The notes beneath the pieces were generated by a model. It worked only from the letters and a program-made list of their open reading frames with translations. It was not told where the DNA came from and did not search any database. A stretch of DNA of 64,000 nucleotides from Propionivibrio dicarboxylicus (GTDB taxonomy: Bacteria > Pseudomonadota > Gammaproteobacteria > Burkholderiales > Rhodocyclaceae), in the NCBI RefSeq assembly GCF_900099695.1, contig NZ_FNCY01000008.1, positions 26,785 through 90,784 on the forward strand, given 5' to 3'. Made by a program: the position numbers and the translations under genes. Below are positions 26,601 through 34,680 of this stretch, piece by piece (position 1 is the stretch's first letter; every line of letters starts with the position of its first letter).

Positions 26601-27620
26601 CACAGCCCCCGCGAACTCGGGAAGCGCTACCTGCCACGATCGCTCCGTGTGCGACAGTCCTATGGGGGAGTCTTCCCATTCTTTCTGGCTCAGACTCTGC
26701 AACGAGATCGCGTTGACCATCGGCACATCCAGTTGCTTCATCACCGGGATGCTGCGTTCCGGTGTATTCCCAAGCTTTGCGGCCAATCCAACGAGCGCTG
26801 CGACGCGCGATTTTCCGTTGTGGTCGATGAAATATTTCTGCGCCGGAATCTCCGACGGGTAGCCGAATGCCGCGATGACGTTGAACCCGCGAGCCTCCAA
26901 GGCGGCAAACATACTCGTTAGCAGTTCGGAACGTCCGGACTGTGCTACTGGCCGATGAAACAAGATGCCAACCCAGGGATGGTCGGCAGCGTCCGGCCGA
27001 CGCTTCACGTAATCGGCCGCATAGTCCTCAAATTTTGAAAATGCCTTGCCATTGACCGGATTCCATAAGCCGCTCATGGGAAATGCAACGACTTCTCCGT
27101 ACTGTACTGGCAACCCGAAATCGCGTGACAGAACCCGCTTGATCATCGAGGACAGGTTATCGACCCCACCCGCCTGAGAATAAGCCCGCAGGGCATCGTC
27201 TTGGACAAATCCGGCCTTTCTCTCGATTTCTTCGAACGAGGAACCGATGGCGTAGGCTTTGGCCCCGCGTGCACTCATTTTCTTGATTGCCGGGGTCACC
27301 GCTTCGGCAATCTCTCTGCCCATGTTGTAAATCAACGCAACGTCGGCACCGGAGAGCGTTTTCAGATCGCGCTCCTGAAGTTGCGTGAAGGGTAGGATGT
27401 GGAACTTGACCTCTTTCAACGCCAGTTCCTGGCGTAACTGCTTGATTGCCTCCAAGGCCGCTGGCGTCGAAGGATCGCCAGGAATGATCACCATCGAAAG
27501 CGGTTTTGCGCAGGCAAAACTAAACAGCGTACAGCCAAGAAAACCCAAGAGTACTCGGCAAAATACGGCGAGCAGGCTGTCTCGCAACGCCGTCTCTCGC
27601 CTACGATTATTCGGGGACAT
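23607..27620 (-). CDS. CobN-like chelatase, exported and membrane-anchored
   Basis: This 1337-residue protein belongs to the CobN/BchH/HmuS superfamily (MVHVGTHGTHEWLSGKEIGY, MGGSAMAIRQVNGQTPETYV, LYGFDPTRLPSPGIW). Unlike the cytoplasmic cobaltochelatase it has an N-terminal signal segment (RVLLGFLGCTLFSFACA) and one C-terminal membrane helix (WALAGFAALVLCGFGFNARR), preceded by a Ser/Pro/Ala-rich linker. The catalytic part should therefore lie in the periplasm. The related HmuS of heme-uptake loci is similarly exported. In a B12-riboswitch operon it could insert or remove cobalt from corrinoids, or act on another tetrapyrrole. No CobS/CobT partner is in the window. I chose the ATG at 27620 because it starts the signal segment; it overlaps the DUF2149 gene by 14 bases. 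Confidence 0.82.
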   Translation of the reverse strand: MSPNNRRRETALRDSLLAVFCRVLLGFLGCTLFSFACAKPLSMVIIPGDPSTPAALEAIKQLRQELALKEVKFHILPFTQLQERDLKTLSGADVALIYNMGREIAEAVTPAIKKMSARGAKAYAIGSSFEEIERKAGFVQDDALRAYSQAGGVDNLSSMIKRVLSRDFGLPVQYGEVVAFPMSGLWNPVNGKAFSKFEDYAADYVKRRPDAADHPWVGILFHRPVAQSGRSELLTSMFAALEARGFNVIAAFGYPSEIPAQKYFIDHNGKSRVAALVGLAAKLGNTPERSIPVMKQLDVPMVNAISLQSLSQKEWEDSPIGLSHTERSWQVALPEFAGAVAPTVVAAKERRRDRDSGLEYIAEVPIAERIERLADRIKKFTALRYELNPNKRVAIIYYNYPAGKENVGAAYLNVMPRSLWQILTRLERDGYSTQGRPASEDAMLELLRNHGTNVGNWSRGALEKLVRSGNAMLLPISEYRQWLENQPLKLRTAMIKAWGEPEKSKVMVWKNPKGIPYFVFPAQRFGNLVFAPQPTRGWEGDPDKMFHDVVLPPHHQYLAFYLWLQKGFKAHAMVHVGTHGTHEWLSGKEIGYTPADPGEALMGDVPQFYPYVVDDIGEGLQAKRRGMAATISYMTPPFDKASLNQELKLLKALIGDYEVAAQKSKSTAAAKLVEIDLQARKTGVLKDIGIKAVKDEEDVEKLDEYFEEVSNSQAPYGLHTFGVAPEKALRLTTAEAMLSMAGKLTPDELARRKEELSVLMENSAADELNALAAGLGGRYIAAGPGGDPIRNPDSLPTGRNLYGFDPTRLPSPGIWLQGKKLAEQFVADYRKRHGQYPDRLAFTLWSTETMNHEGVTEAEILALMGVKPVWNERGRVSGLEVIPRKELGRPRVDITITPSGLYRDTLPNIMLLLDDAVSKVKDLEEEDNPIRENVRTTQKALEAKGVDSADAARMAAVRIFTEPPGAYGVGVSRAVDASNTWKNEGEIADVYFNRLGHLFGQGYWGDRPGGKDLAVNIFKMALKGAKATVIARSSNLFATLDNDDLHDYMGGSAMAIRQVNGQTPETYVLNLANPSAGKHETLDKYMGREMRTRYTNPEWVKSMLKEGYGGARYIKTVADNLWGWQVTVPEAVDGAKWQEMYETYVTDRNNLNIKEKFREAKNLLAYQALVDKMLVAINKGYWKADPEVKAHLDKVNREVIAEAGVACNANTCSSPEITALAEAQDRRAMADAESMPAPNLGRQSALSAANSALVSGAMDSSTKPATPETSPASEQPAKAMGKTASKVEGYEVEEKTRLLGNMTPEVRNWALAGFAALVLCGFGFNARRRRLRLRSAS

Positions 27621-27945
27621 AGACGACTCTTCCATCCGGAAGTTTGTAGGCGGTACCCAGACGCTGACCTTTGCCGGATAGCTTCTGGTCAGTGACCTTC
27701 GAGACTTTGATTTCCTTGCCCTTCTTGGTGATGATCTCCATATCGCCATTGGCGTTTTTTTTCATCATCGTGACCTCAGACGTTGGATCAAGGAGGTCCA
27801 TCATGTTGTAGGCCATGAACAGGGCAATCATCATCGACACGATGAAAACAATGCTGGCGTCGAATAGGTTGGCCACCCCTGCTATCGGGTCTTCAAGTGG
27901 CTCCCCGCCGAACGAGGAGCGCCTACGCTGAGACAGCAAGCGCAT
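27607..27945 (-). CDS. DUF2149-family membrane protein
   Basis: The 112-residue protein has one membrane helix (DASIVFIVSMMIALFMAYNMMDLL) after a basic N-terminus with the family segment EPLEDPIAGVANLFDASIVF, and a small periplasmic domain. ExbD-like topology and its neighbourhood with a MotA/ExbB-like protein suggest the two form a motor-like pair serving the CobN-like protein. ATG 27945 has AGAGGGGG upstream. It overlaps the MotA/ExbB gene (23 bases) and cobN (14 bases). Confidence 0.78.
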   Translation of the reverse strand: MRLLSQRRRSSFGGEPLEDPIAGVANLFDASIVFIVSMMIALFMAYNMMDLLDPTSEVTMMKKNANGDMEIITKKGKEIKVSKVTDQKLSGKGQRLGTAYKLPDGRVVYVPE

Positions 27946-28537
27946 CGTCAGCCCCCTCTTGCAAATGACGCTGTTCGTGTTTCTTGGGATCAATGTGCGC
28001 AATGACTAATTCTGCCGCATGCGCCATTTCGCGTACGTCCTCGCGAGCCCATCGTTCGCGCACGAGGGCAATCAGGTAAGCGAGCACCCCAGCTCCAAGA
28101 CCCGCGACGGTTGCGGTGAAGGCGGTCACCATGCTGCCAGCCATCTTGGGGATATTCCCTTCAGCGAGTGCCGCGAGGGAAATTCCCATCGGTATGAGTG
28201 TCCCCATCAGACCGAGTGCCGGACCGACCTTGATGACAAAACGCACCCGGTCGAGACTACGGGAGAGACCCAATTCGGTTGCCTGCAACAGACGTTCGAC
28301 CTCAATTTCCAGTCGCTGTGGCGACATCTTGCACTCATAGCGAAGGCGATCAAGCGCCAAGCCAAACATCTCACGATCATCAAAACGATGCCGCCATCTT
28401 TGCCATCCCTCGAACAGTGTCATCCCGAGTTGAAGCGGGGTGTAACACACGAGGAATGCGCAGCCCGCGATAACGGGAAAGTAAAGGGCGGTTGCGACTT
28501 CGTACAACAACTGTTCGATCAGATGAACACTATCCAT
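27923..28537 (-). CDS. MotA/TolQ/ExbB-family proton channel protein
   Basis: The 204-residue protein has a first helix near residues 15-38 and the paired helices VIKVGPALGLMGTLIPMGISL and MAGSMVTAFTATVAGLGAGVLAYLIAL, as in ExbB. It is distinct from the true ExbB at 22132-22878 in the same operon. The start at 28537 has AAGAGGTAGCT before it. With the DUF2149 protein it probably forms a second proton-driven complex coupled to the CobN-like enzyme, as in HmuS-type loci. Confidence 0.82.
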   Translation of the reverse strand: MDSVHLIEQLLYEVATALYFPVIAGCAFLVCYTPLQLGMTLFEGWQRWRHRFDDREMFGLALDRLRYECKMSPQRLEIEVERLLQATELGLSRSLDRVRFVIKVGPALGLMGTLIPMGISLAALAEGNIPKMAGSMVTAFTATVAGLGAGVLAYLIALVRERWAREDVREMAHAAELVIAHIDPKKHEQRHLQEGADDALAVSA

Positions 28538-28631
28538 AGCTACCTCTTTCAAGAGAGGGAGGCACCGAGACGACTCCCGGCGCCTTCTCTGCACGTTTCC
28601 ATCGAACGGTCACCCATTCGACGACCAGACA

Positions 28632-30605
28632 TCACTTGTAGTCGTAACGAATACCGGCGTAGAAATTCCGACCTTGTCCTGGATAGTTCCAGTACATCTC
28701 GTTCTTGCCATCGAACAAGTTGTTGATCTCGGCGCGCAAGGTCAGCGTTCCGTTGCTATTGCTGAGTTCGACCAATTCTTTTTCGAGACTCAGGTTAGCC
28801 ACAGTACCGGAGGGCCGCTGGATGTACGGACTGCCTGTCTTGCTGTAGTCCTTTGTCAGGACCGTGCCATAGGTGTTGGCACTCAGGCGGCTCTTCAGTT
28901 TGTATCCCGGATTGGCATAATCCACCCCGTAGCTGAACATCCATTCCGGCGTGTTGGCCAAAATATCGGTCGTGCTGCCGTTGTACTGGTAGAACTGGCT
29001 TGAATCAGTCGTCTTGCGCGTGCCCAGCCAGGTAAAGCTACCGAACGGTGTCAGACTCCAACTCTTCCCAAGAGCTTTCCCTAGGTCATAGCGCAAACTG
29101 CCTTCCATACCCGCCAATGTCGCTGCCTTGATGTTCTGCCATTGGTAGGACAGGGGCATTCCCGTCACTGCCATGCCAACGATTTTGTTTTCATAACTGG
29201 AGTGGAAATACGTCAAACTGGCCGCCATGGATTTCCAATCAAAATCGGCGCCTATTTCCCAGGTCTTGCCCTTTTCCGGTTGCAGATTCGGATTCGCGTT
29301 GTAATAGGGAGAACTGCCGCCGACCTGACGCGGGGAAGGCATCTTGAAGCCTTCGGCGTAGTTGGTACGCAGCTTCAATCCTTCGACCGGCAACCAGGCC
29401 ACTCCGTAAGATCCGCCGAAGTGGCTATCCGTGTAGTCAGTCCCGCTTACCGACGTATTCGTGTATTTGTCATAACGGCCACCAACGGAGAAGATCAACC
29501 GCTCATCAAGCAAGCGGAGTTTGCTGGAGAAATACGCGCCGTGATCCGCCATCGTCGGCTTCGCCGGCGCATTGCTCGCATAGTTGTGATACTCCAGCGA
29601 ATCGATACCGACCGAGAGCGACCACAAGGAGCCGTTGTAACCGGCCTGGCCGTTCAACATCTGCGTTTCGATAAAATTCGTATACGGCGGGGTGGAGGTC
29701 TTGTATTGATTGTCTTCACGTCCGGTGGTGTAGCTCGCTGACCAGTCATAGACTTTGTCATCGGTGCTTCCGGTGTAGCTCAGCGTGGTGTTTTCGGACA
29801 TCTTCCGATAGGAATTGTAGGTCGAAGAGGGGGTGTTGCTGCCGGCGGAACGGATATAGCCCGTCGGCAAATTCGACGCGACGTCTCCTTGGTAATAGTT
29901 GAGTCCGACACGGTGATTCTTTGCGATGGTATAGCCCAAATCCAGGGTTCCCATCGTGTTGTGGTCTGTGTCGGTGTGATACCACTTCCCGAATTCAGAC
30001 GTTGAAATATCGTTGCGCGTGAAGTTGGTAAGTCCGAGGGCGAAGTCGAAGTTACCAACGGCGCCACCCGCGGCCATCTTTTCCCGGACCAAGCCGTTGC
30101 TTCCGGCACCGAGTTCGATGGATGCGTAGGGCTTGTTTGCCGTGCCCTGTTTTGTGATGACGTTAATGACGCCACCCAGAGCAGACGAACCATATTGCAC
30201 AGCAGACGGTCCGCGAATGATCTCGACCCGTTCAACGTTGGCCAAGCCCATGAAGCCAAGGTTGGCGCTGCCAACGCGGCGTCCGTTGATGAGCATGAGC
30301 ACCGTATTCTCTGGCTCATTCATCATCGTTAGGGAGCCATAACCGCGCATTTGCACACCGCTGGAATCGCCTGTCGTCACAACCATCAACCCTTGCTGAG
30401 TCATGAGATCGGCAAGCGTCGATGCGGTAGATGCCTTGATGTCCGCCTCGTTGATGATCGTGACGTTGCTGCTCAGTTCTCGCTTCGCTTCTTGCGTACG
30501 ATTTGCGGTGACGACCATTTCACGCATGCCGGCATCCTCGGCAACAACGGCTCCGGAAAACGTCAATGCAGCGGGAATGGCCGCAAAAATAATTCTCTTG
30601 CTCAT
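28632..30605 (-). CDS. btuB: TonB-dependent outer-membrane receptor, BtuB-like
   Basis: The 657-residue protein has a signal peptide, a TonB box region REMVVTANR, a plug domain (VTIINEADIKASTASTLADL, VERVEIIRGPSAVQYGSSALGG) and a 22-strand-type barrel ending with an aromatic segment (NFYAGIRYDYK). The TonB box resembles that of E. coli BtuB. It should take cobalamin or related corrinoids across the outer membrane. It lies 55 bases after the riboswitch-controlled CbiZ-nitrilase gene, with CAGGAG before its ATG, and leads into the motor and CobN-like genes. Confidence 0.85.
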   Translation of the reverse strand: MSKRIIFAAIPAALTFSGAVVAEDAGMREMVVTANRTQEAKRELSSNVTIINEADIKASTASTLADLMTQQGLMVVTTGDSSGVQMRGYGSLTMMNEPENTVLMLINGRRVGSANLGFMGLANVERVEIIRGPSAVQYGSSALGGVINVITKQGTANKPYASIELGAGSNGLVREKMAAGGAVGNFDFALGLTNFTRNDISTSEFGKWYHTDTDHNTMGTLDLGYTIAKNHRVGLNYYQGDVASNLPTGYIRSAGSNTPSSTYNSYRKMSENTTLSYTGSTDDKVYDWSASYTTGREDNQYKTSTPPYTNFIETQMLNGQAGYNGSLWSLSVGIDSLEYHNYASNAPAKPTMADHGAYFSSKLRLLDERLIFSVGGRYDKYTNTSVSGTDYTDSHFGGSYGVAWLPVEGLKLRTNYAEGFKMPSPRQVGGSSPYYNANPNLQPEKGKTWEIGADFDWKSMAASLTYFHSSYENKIVGMAVTGMPLSYQWQNIKAATLAGMEGSLRYDLGKALGKSWSLTPFGSFTWLGTRKTTDSSQFYQYNGSTTDILANTPEWMFSYGVDYANPGYKLKSRLSANTYGTVLTKDYSKTGSPYIQRPSGTVANLSLEKELVELSNSNGTLTLRAEINNLFDGKNEMYWNYPGQGRNFYAGIRYDYK

Positions 30606-30660
30606 GTTTTTGTTGGCTCCTGTGTTGAATTCGAAAAAATGCTTTGCAGATACGTGACCT

Positions 30661-32544
30661 TTAGTCCGTTATCTCTGAGAAACCTTGTTTGCCGTCCCAA
30701 TCGACATAGAACAAACGTGATCGGGCGGAGCTGAAGGAGAAAAGGCGTTTGCCCTCAACAGAGACAGCACTCTGTCCCTGAGAAAAATCGAGTTCAGGTT
30801 CTTTCCCGGTACGATTGACGGCAATCAATGGCAGGCCGGTTTCACGCGAGCGCGTTTCCCAATAATTCTTGGGGCCAAGTTCTCCCGCCGGAGGCCAGTT
30901 CGCCGGCGACAACAGAATGGCAGCGCCTTGCTCGCGATATTGCGCAGCAAGACCCGGTTTGTACGCATCAGCGCAGATCAACACGCCCACAGGGATGCCA
31001 TCGACGGACATAGGCTTGCTCTGGGCGCCCGGGGTAGACCAGGCTTCCGCCGACCCATGGACGGCCTGTTTGCGATACGTCCCCTGAATCGTGCCTTGGC
31101 GATCAATGACGACGACGCTGTTGTACAACTTGGCGGTTTTTGGATCTCTCTCGGCGAAACCGACAAATAATGCGATTCGATTGTCGCGGGCAATTGCTGC
31201 CAACGTGGAAACCCAAGTACCGGGAAATGGTTCGATCCAGTCGGTACCAATTCGTTTGAAAAAGTAATACCCCGTCTCTGCCAGTTCCGGGGTGATGACC
31301 CAGTCCGCTCCGTGGGCTACGGCTTCCTGAACCCCCTCTTCAATTCGCCTGCGATTCCCGGCGACATCTCCAGGAACGGCCTCCATATGCAACAACCCAA
31401 GGCGAATCGTATTCGGCGTTTTCGTAATCGCCGCTTTATCCCCCGCAAACCGCTTTGTGCCGGGCAGGAAAAATCCATTTTGCTTTCCCAGGGACTCAAC
31501 CACAGCCTCGTAGGTTGCTTTGCCGATAAGTTCGCCAAGTCGACTGTGCCCGCCTGCGTAGGTGGCTTTCGGCCCCGTCGAACCGGAAACGATGATCACG
31601 CTGTCGGTGCCTGTTCCGGTGGCTTGCACTGCTGGGCTATAAGTGCTCGGTATCTTGAGATCTTCGAGCGCCGCCGTCTTGCCTTCAGTCACGGTCACGA
31701 TCGCACGGGCCATCGCACCGTCGGTCAAGCGTGCGTTCGTCAGCACCATGATGTTGATCGTGCCATGCGGCTTTGAATCGGCCTCCTGCCCTTCGATGTA
31801 AGAACTCTCGTCGATACCCGTCCGTATGGCATTACTTTTCGCTCCGGCCGTAGCCAGGACGGTGACCGTCAACGGGCCGAACTCCTTGGTCACCACCGCA
31901 AGGTTGTCCATGTCGGCGGCCGTCGCCATCTTGGCGATCTCTGATTTGTCGAGCTTCAACGAATCAGCCAGTTTCTGGTGAATGTGTTCGAGATAAACCT
32001 TGCCGCCGCTTCCGTTCTGGTTCAAGAACTCTTTGCTCACCTTGATCCAGAGCAACGGATGCGCCGAGTGATTGACGGCTGCGCGTGCTTCAACGATCCC
32101 GTCGAATGTCGATAACGAACGGCGGCGTTCGGGAAACGAAACGACGAGCGACTTTTCCCAATATCCGTCTCGCTCTGCGCGAATCACTTGCGCTTGAGCC
32201 TGAAGATTGGCCGGCATTGTGATATCCGAAGCTGATGCCGTTGTCGACATCGCTAACGACAACGGGACTAGCAAAAAACCGAGCAGCGAAACTGCCTTCC
32301 TCGCAAAAGGGAAAAGGGTGTCGCCTCGACCACGTTGGCTGTCATGTCGAGTGAAAGGGCTCCGCTGGTTCCGGCGACATTGATCGGCGGTACAGAAAGG
32401 ACGGCTTTCCAGGTCCTGTCCCATACCAAAAGAAACTGAATCGTCTGTGGTGTGGCGCAAGCAGCCAGCGAGCAACTCCACGAATCGTGAAATTGCCGAA
32501 GAACGTAGCCACCTATCGATACCAACCTGTCGATGATGCATGAT
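30661..32544 (-). CDS. Exported CbiZ-nitrilase fusion protein
   Basis: The 627 residues contain a CbiZ domain (about 120-345: GYWEKSLVVSFPERRRSLST, AAVNHSAHPLLW, ATGTGTDSVIIVSG, YAGGHSRLGELIG). A carbon-nitrogen hydrolase domain follows (about 365-620), whose triad is visible as E in ITPELAETGYYF, K in TYRKQAVHG and C in GVLICADAYKP. Before CbiZ is a signal-like helix (AVSLLGFLLVPLSLAMSTTASAS) preceded by about 75 non-conserved residues. The ATG at 32544 has AGGAG nine bases upstream. Two amidases in one exported chain, downstream of a cobalamin riboswitch, suggest corrinoid side-chain removal in the periplasm. The odd N-terminus could also reflect a start I cannot identify. Confidence 0.78.
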   Translation of the reverse strand: MMHHRQVGIDRWLRSSAISRFVELLAGCLRHTTDDSVSFGMGQDLESRPFCTADQCRRNQRSPFTRHDSQRGRGDTLFPFARKAVSLLGFLLVPLSLAMSTTASASDITMPANLQAQAQVIRAERDGYWEKSLVVSFPERRRSLSTFDGIVEARAAVNHSAHPLLWIKVSKEFLNQNGSGGKVYLEHIHQKLADSLKLDKSEIAKMATAADMDNLAVVTKEFGPLTVTVLATAGAKSNAIRTGIDESSYIEGQEADSKPHGTINIMVLTNARLTDGAMARAIVTVTEGKTAALEDLKIPSTYSPAVQATGTGTDSVIIVSGSTGPKATYAGGHSRLGELIGKATYEAVVESLGKQNGFFLPGTKRFAGDKAAITKTPNTIRLGLLHMEAVPGDVAGNRRRIEEGVQEAVAHGADWVITPELAETGYYFFKRIGTDWIEPFPGTWVSTLAAIARDNRIALFVGFAERDPKTAKLYNSVVVIDRQGTIQGTYRKQAVHGSAEAWSTPGAQSKPMSVDGIPVGVLICADAYKPGLAAQYREQGAAILLSPANWPPAGELGPKNYWETRSRETGLPLIAVNRTGKEPELDFSQGQSAVSVEGKRLFSFSSARSRLFYVDWDGKQGFSEITD

Positions 32545-32683
32545 CAAACACTCCTGTTTGACCTGCTGAGAGGCTGGCGGAAAGGAGAGTGGGAAGGCGC
32601 GAAACCTCTGTTCCCGAATTCTCCGACCGCCCTCCGCACCCCACAGAAGGTCAATCAATCTGTCACCCTGGGCGAGTGACACA

Positions 32684-32928
32684 AACAACAGGCCGGTTTA
32701 CGGGCTCGCAAGTTGTTCTCTCGAACGGATGTTTCGCCTTCCCAGGAGGCCCGCAGCGACGTTTCCGACACCACGTAACGTTCCCAGTGACTGATTGCCC
32801 ATCGAGCAATCCTGAAACACCTACACTCACTTACCGTTGCGGGGGCAGCCGAGGCTTGGCGGTCAACAACCACGTACCTCGTTCCCGTTTAACGCTCCAC
32901 CTTCACAGCAGAGACGCACCTGTTGCAA
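32684..32928 (-). ncRNA. Cobalamin riboswitch upstream of CbiZ-nitrilase operon
   Basis: Read on the minus strand, the element has CAACAGGTG at its 5' side, TTAAACGGGAACGAGGT, GCCCCCGCAACGGTAA, CAGTCACTGGG, CTGGGAAGGC and GCGAGCCCGTAAACCGGCC in the standard order. The 5' GCAACAGG pairs with the 3' CCTGTTGT to close stem P1. It should turn the downstream operon off when adenosylcobalamin or another cobalamin is plentiful. It ends about 140 bases before the ATG. Confidence 0.93.
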
Positions 32929-32993
32929 CGACTTAACTCTATAACCGGGACTGACCGAACAGGAGCAGCCCCGTAAAACTCGAAACCCTGTTA

Positions 32994-33335
32994 CTACAAC
33001 TTTCTCGTTGGACTTCCCAGCTTTTCCTTAAGCATTCTTTCGCGCGTCACACCCACGCCGATGAAATAGCCGATAAAGCCAGCGCCTATTGCAGCTTGCA
33101 GGGCAAACAACAATGAAGCGATCTCTTCGCTGGCGGGTTCGAGTAACGGCTCAAACCACGGTTTATAGTCGGGGGCAATCTCGCCGATCATGTCCTTGGC
33201 CTTGTCGTCGGACCCGCCAAACAGCTTGATTTCCGGCGCCCCATCGATAGCTTCCGGCTTTTGCACCATCCAGAAAGGGATGATCGCCAACACGACCACC
33301 ATCAACAACATCATCAGATTCTTGCTCTTGCTCAT
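32994..33335 (-). CDS. cbiN: Cobalt transport protein CbiN
   Basis: The 113-residue protein has two membrane helices ([16 protein letters not shown] and [23 protein letters not shown]) flanking an extracytoplasmic loop with [19 protein letters not shown], the CbiN hallmark. CbiN is needed with CbiM for cobalt entry in energy-coupling-factor transporters. Its start overlaps the cbiM stop by 4 bases. The cobalamin riboswitch of the next operon follows it. Confidence 0.92.
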   Translation of the reverse strand: MSKSKNLMMLLMVVVLAIIPFWMVQKPEAIDGAPEIKLFGGSDDKAKDMIGEIAPDYKPWFEPLLEPASEEIASLLFALQAAIGAGFIGYFIGVGVTRERMLKEKLGSPTRKL

Positions 33336-34009
33336 GACTGCGCTTCCAATTCACGTGCAAAGCCCATCTCCCTGAGTTCCTTTGGATTAAATCTTGCCAA
33401 GGCATTGAAGATCAGCACTGTCAGCAATCCTTCGCTAATGGCCAGCGGGATTTGGGTAATCGCGAAAATTCCAGCAAACTTGGCCAGCGATGCGGCAAAG
33501 CCACCGACGGGATCGGGGAAGGCGAGCGCTAATTGCACCGATGTCGTGACATAAGTCATCAAATCACCGAGACAAGCCGCGAAAAACACGCCCACAGCCA
33601 GCGAGGCGCCAAGCATCCGAGCGATCTTGTAAATTCCCCAGGCCACAAACGGCCCGACTATAGCCATGGAAAAGACATTGGCACCCAGCGTCGTCAAACC
33701 ACCATGTGCCAGCAGCAATGCTTGAAATAGGAGGACAACGAGTCCAACAGGTGCCATCGCGGCTGGACCGAACAGAAGCGCGCCGAGACCTGTCCCAGTG
33801 GGATGAGAGCAGCTACCGGTCACAGAAGGTAGCTTGAGGGCTGAGAGTACGAAAGCGAAAGCAGTGCCGACACCCAACAACATGCGTTGCTCAGGGTTGT
33901 GAGCAATCTGTTTTTTGATCGACGAAATGCCCCAGGCAACAAACGGCAAGGAGGCGACACTCCAGCCAATGGCATGCTCAACGGGCAGAAAACCTTCCAT
34001 GATATGCAC
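33332..34009 (-). CDS. cbiM: Cobalt ECF transporter S component CbiM
   Basis: The N-terminus [16 protein letters not shown] carries the conserved His2 that coordinates Co(II). The 225-residue polytopic protein also has [21 protein letters not shown] and [19 protein letters not shown]. It imports cobalt for corrinoid synthesis. It is followed by cbiN, but no cbiQ or cbiO is present. A cobalamin riboswitch lies upstream, so cobalt uptake is shut off when cobalamin is present. Confidence 0.93.
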   Translation of the reverse strand: MHIMEGFLPVEHAIGWSVASLPFVAWGISSIKKQIAHNPEQRMLLGVGTAFAFVLSALKLPSVTGSCSHPTGTGLGALLFGPAAMAPVGLVVLLFQALLLAHGGLTTLGANVFSMAIVGPFVAWGIYKIARMLGASLAVGVFFAACLGDLMTYVTTSVQLALAFPDPVGGFAASLAKFAGIFAITQIPLAISEGLLTVLIFNALARFNPKELREMGFARELEAQS

Positions 34010-34154
34010 GATTCACCTCATTTCTCGAATACTGCTCGGGAAAATGGGAATCAGATCGGAAGATGGGCTATCAATAGCGTCGACAACAAAAACACTACCG
34101 GCAGCGAATCGTCAGAACCTCACCCCTCACCCCGAGGATTGGCACTACATTCGT

Positions 34155-34350
34155 TCCAGGCCGGTCTTCTGGCTCACCTTCATCCTCCTCCAGCGCCTTC
34201 CCATGCGAAAACGTCGCACAGTGGCATATTGCTGGACTCGTCAGGCTTACAGCAGCGGGGGGCTGCACCGGAATTATCATCAAGGCAATTGATGACGCCA
34301 CCGGTTTCCCGTTTAACCCTGCTCCACGGTTGCAAAGCAGGACACCTAAA
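34155..34350 (-). ncRNA. Cobalamin riboswitch upstream of cbiMN
   Basis: On the minus strand the elements are GGTGTCCTGC, GTTAAACGGGAAACCGGTG, GCAGCCCCCCGCTGCTGTAA, ATGCCACTGTG, ATGGGAAGGC and GAGCCAGAAGACCGGCC. These are the core segments of the cobalamin riboswitch in the right order. The CCCCGCTGCTG segment differs slightly from the usual CCCCGCAACTG. It ends about 145 bases before the cbiM start. Confidence 0.92.
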
Positions 34351-34521
34351 ACTAAGGGAAAGTCTACCTTTTCAAACCCATCGAGGCAATGCGGCTTTCC
34401 ACAATCATGATTCGTTCCGTGCAGATCCAACTCTTGCGTAATCAGTTGAGCAGATCCCAGTGTCTGTTTTCTGAAACGTTGCTGCCGTTACTTAACGACA
34501 AGTCAATGGCTGCTTCGGCCG

Positions 34522-34680
34522 GATTCTGTTGAAAAACTCCTTCGATGCACGTTTCGGTGGTTTTTTAGGGGTGCTGAAACCCTTCCCCAAGCGACTATCA
34601 TCGATCGTAGAGCGATTCTGAAGGTCGAAAAATTCTTTATTGCGCTGGCGCGATTGCAAACGGAGTTTTTCAACAGAATC
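34522..34680. mobile_element. 159-bp MITE with perfect 19-bp inverted repeats
   Basis: The ends are GATTCTGTTGAAAAACTCC (34522-34540) and its exact reverse complement (34662-34680). The element is flanked on both sides by GCCG (34518-34521 and 34681-34684), a 4-bp target duplication. The interior has no transposase gene; an open minus-strand frame across it is Lys/Arg-rich and looks like chance. It is probably mobilised in trans by a full-length IS with the same ends, not present in this window. Confidence 0.75.
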
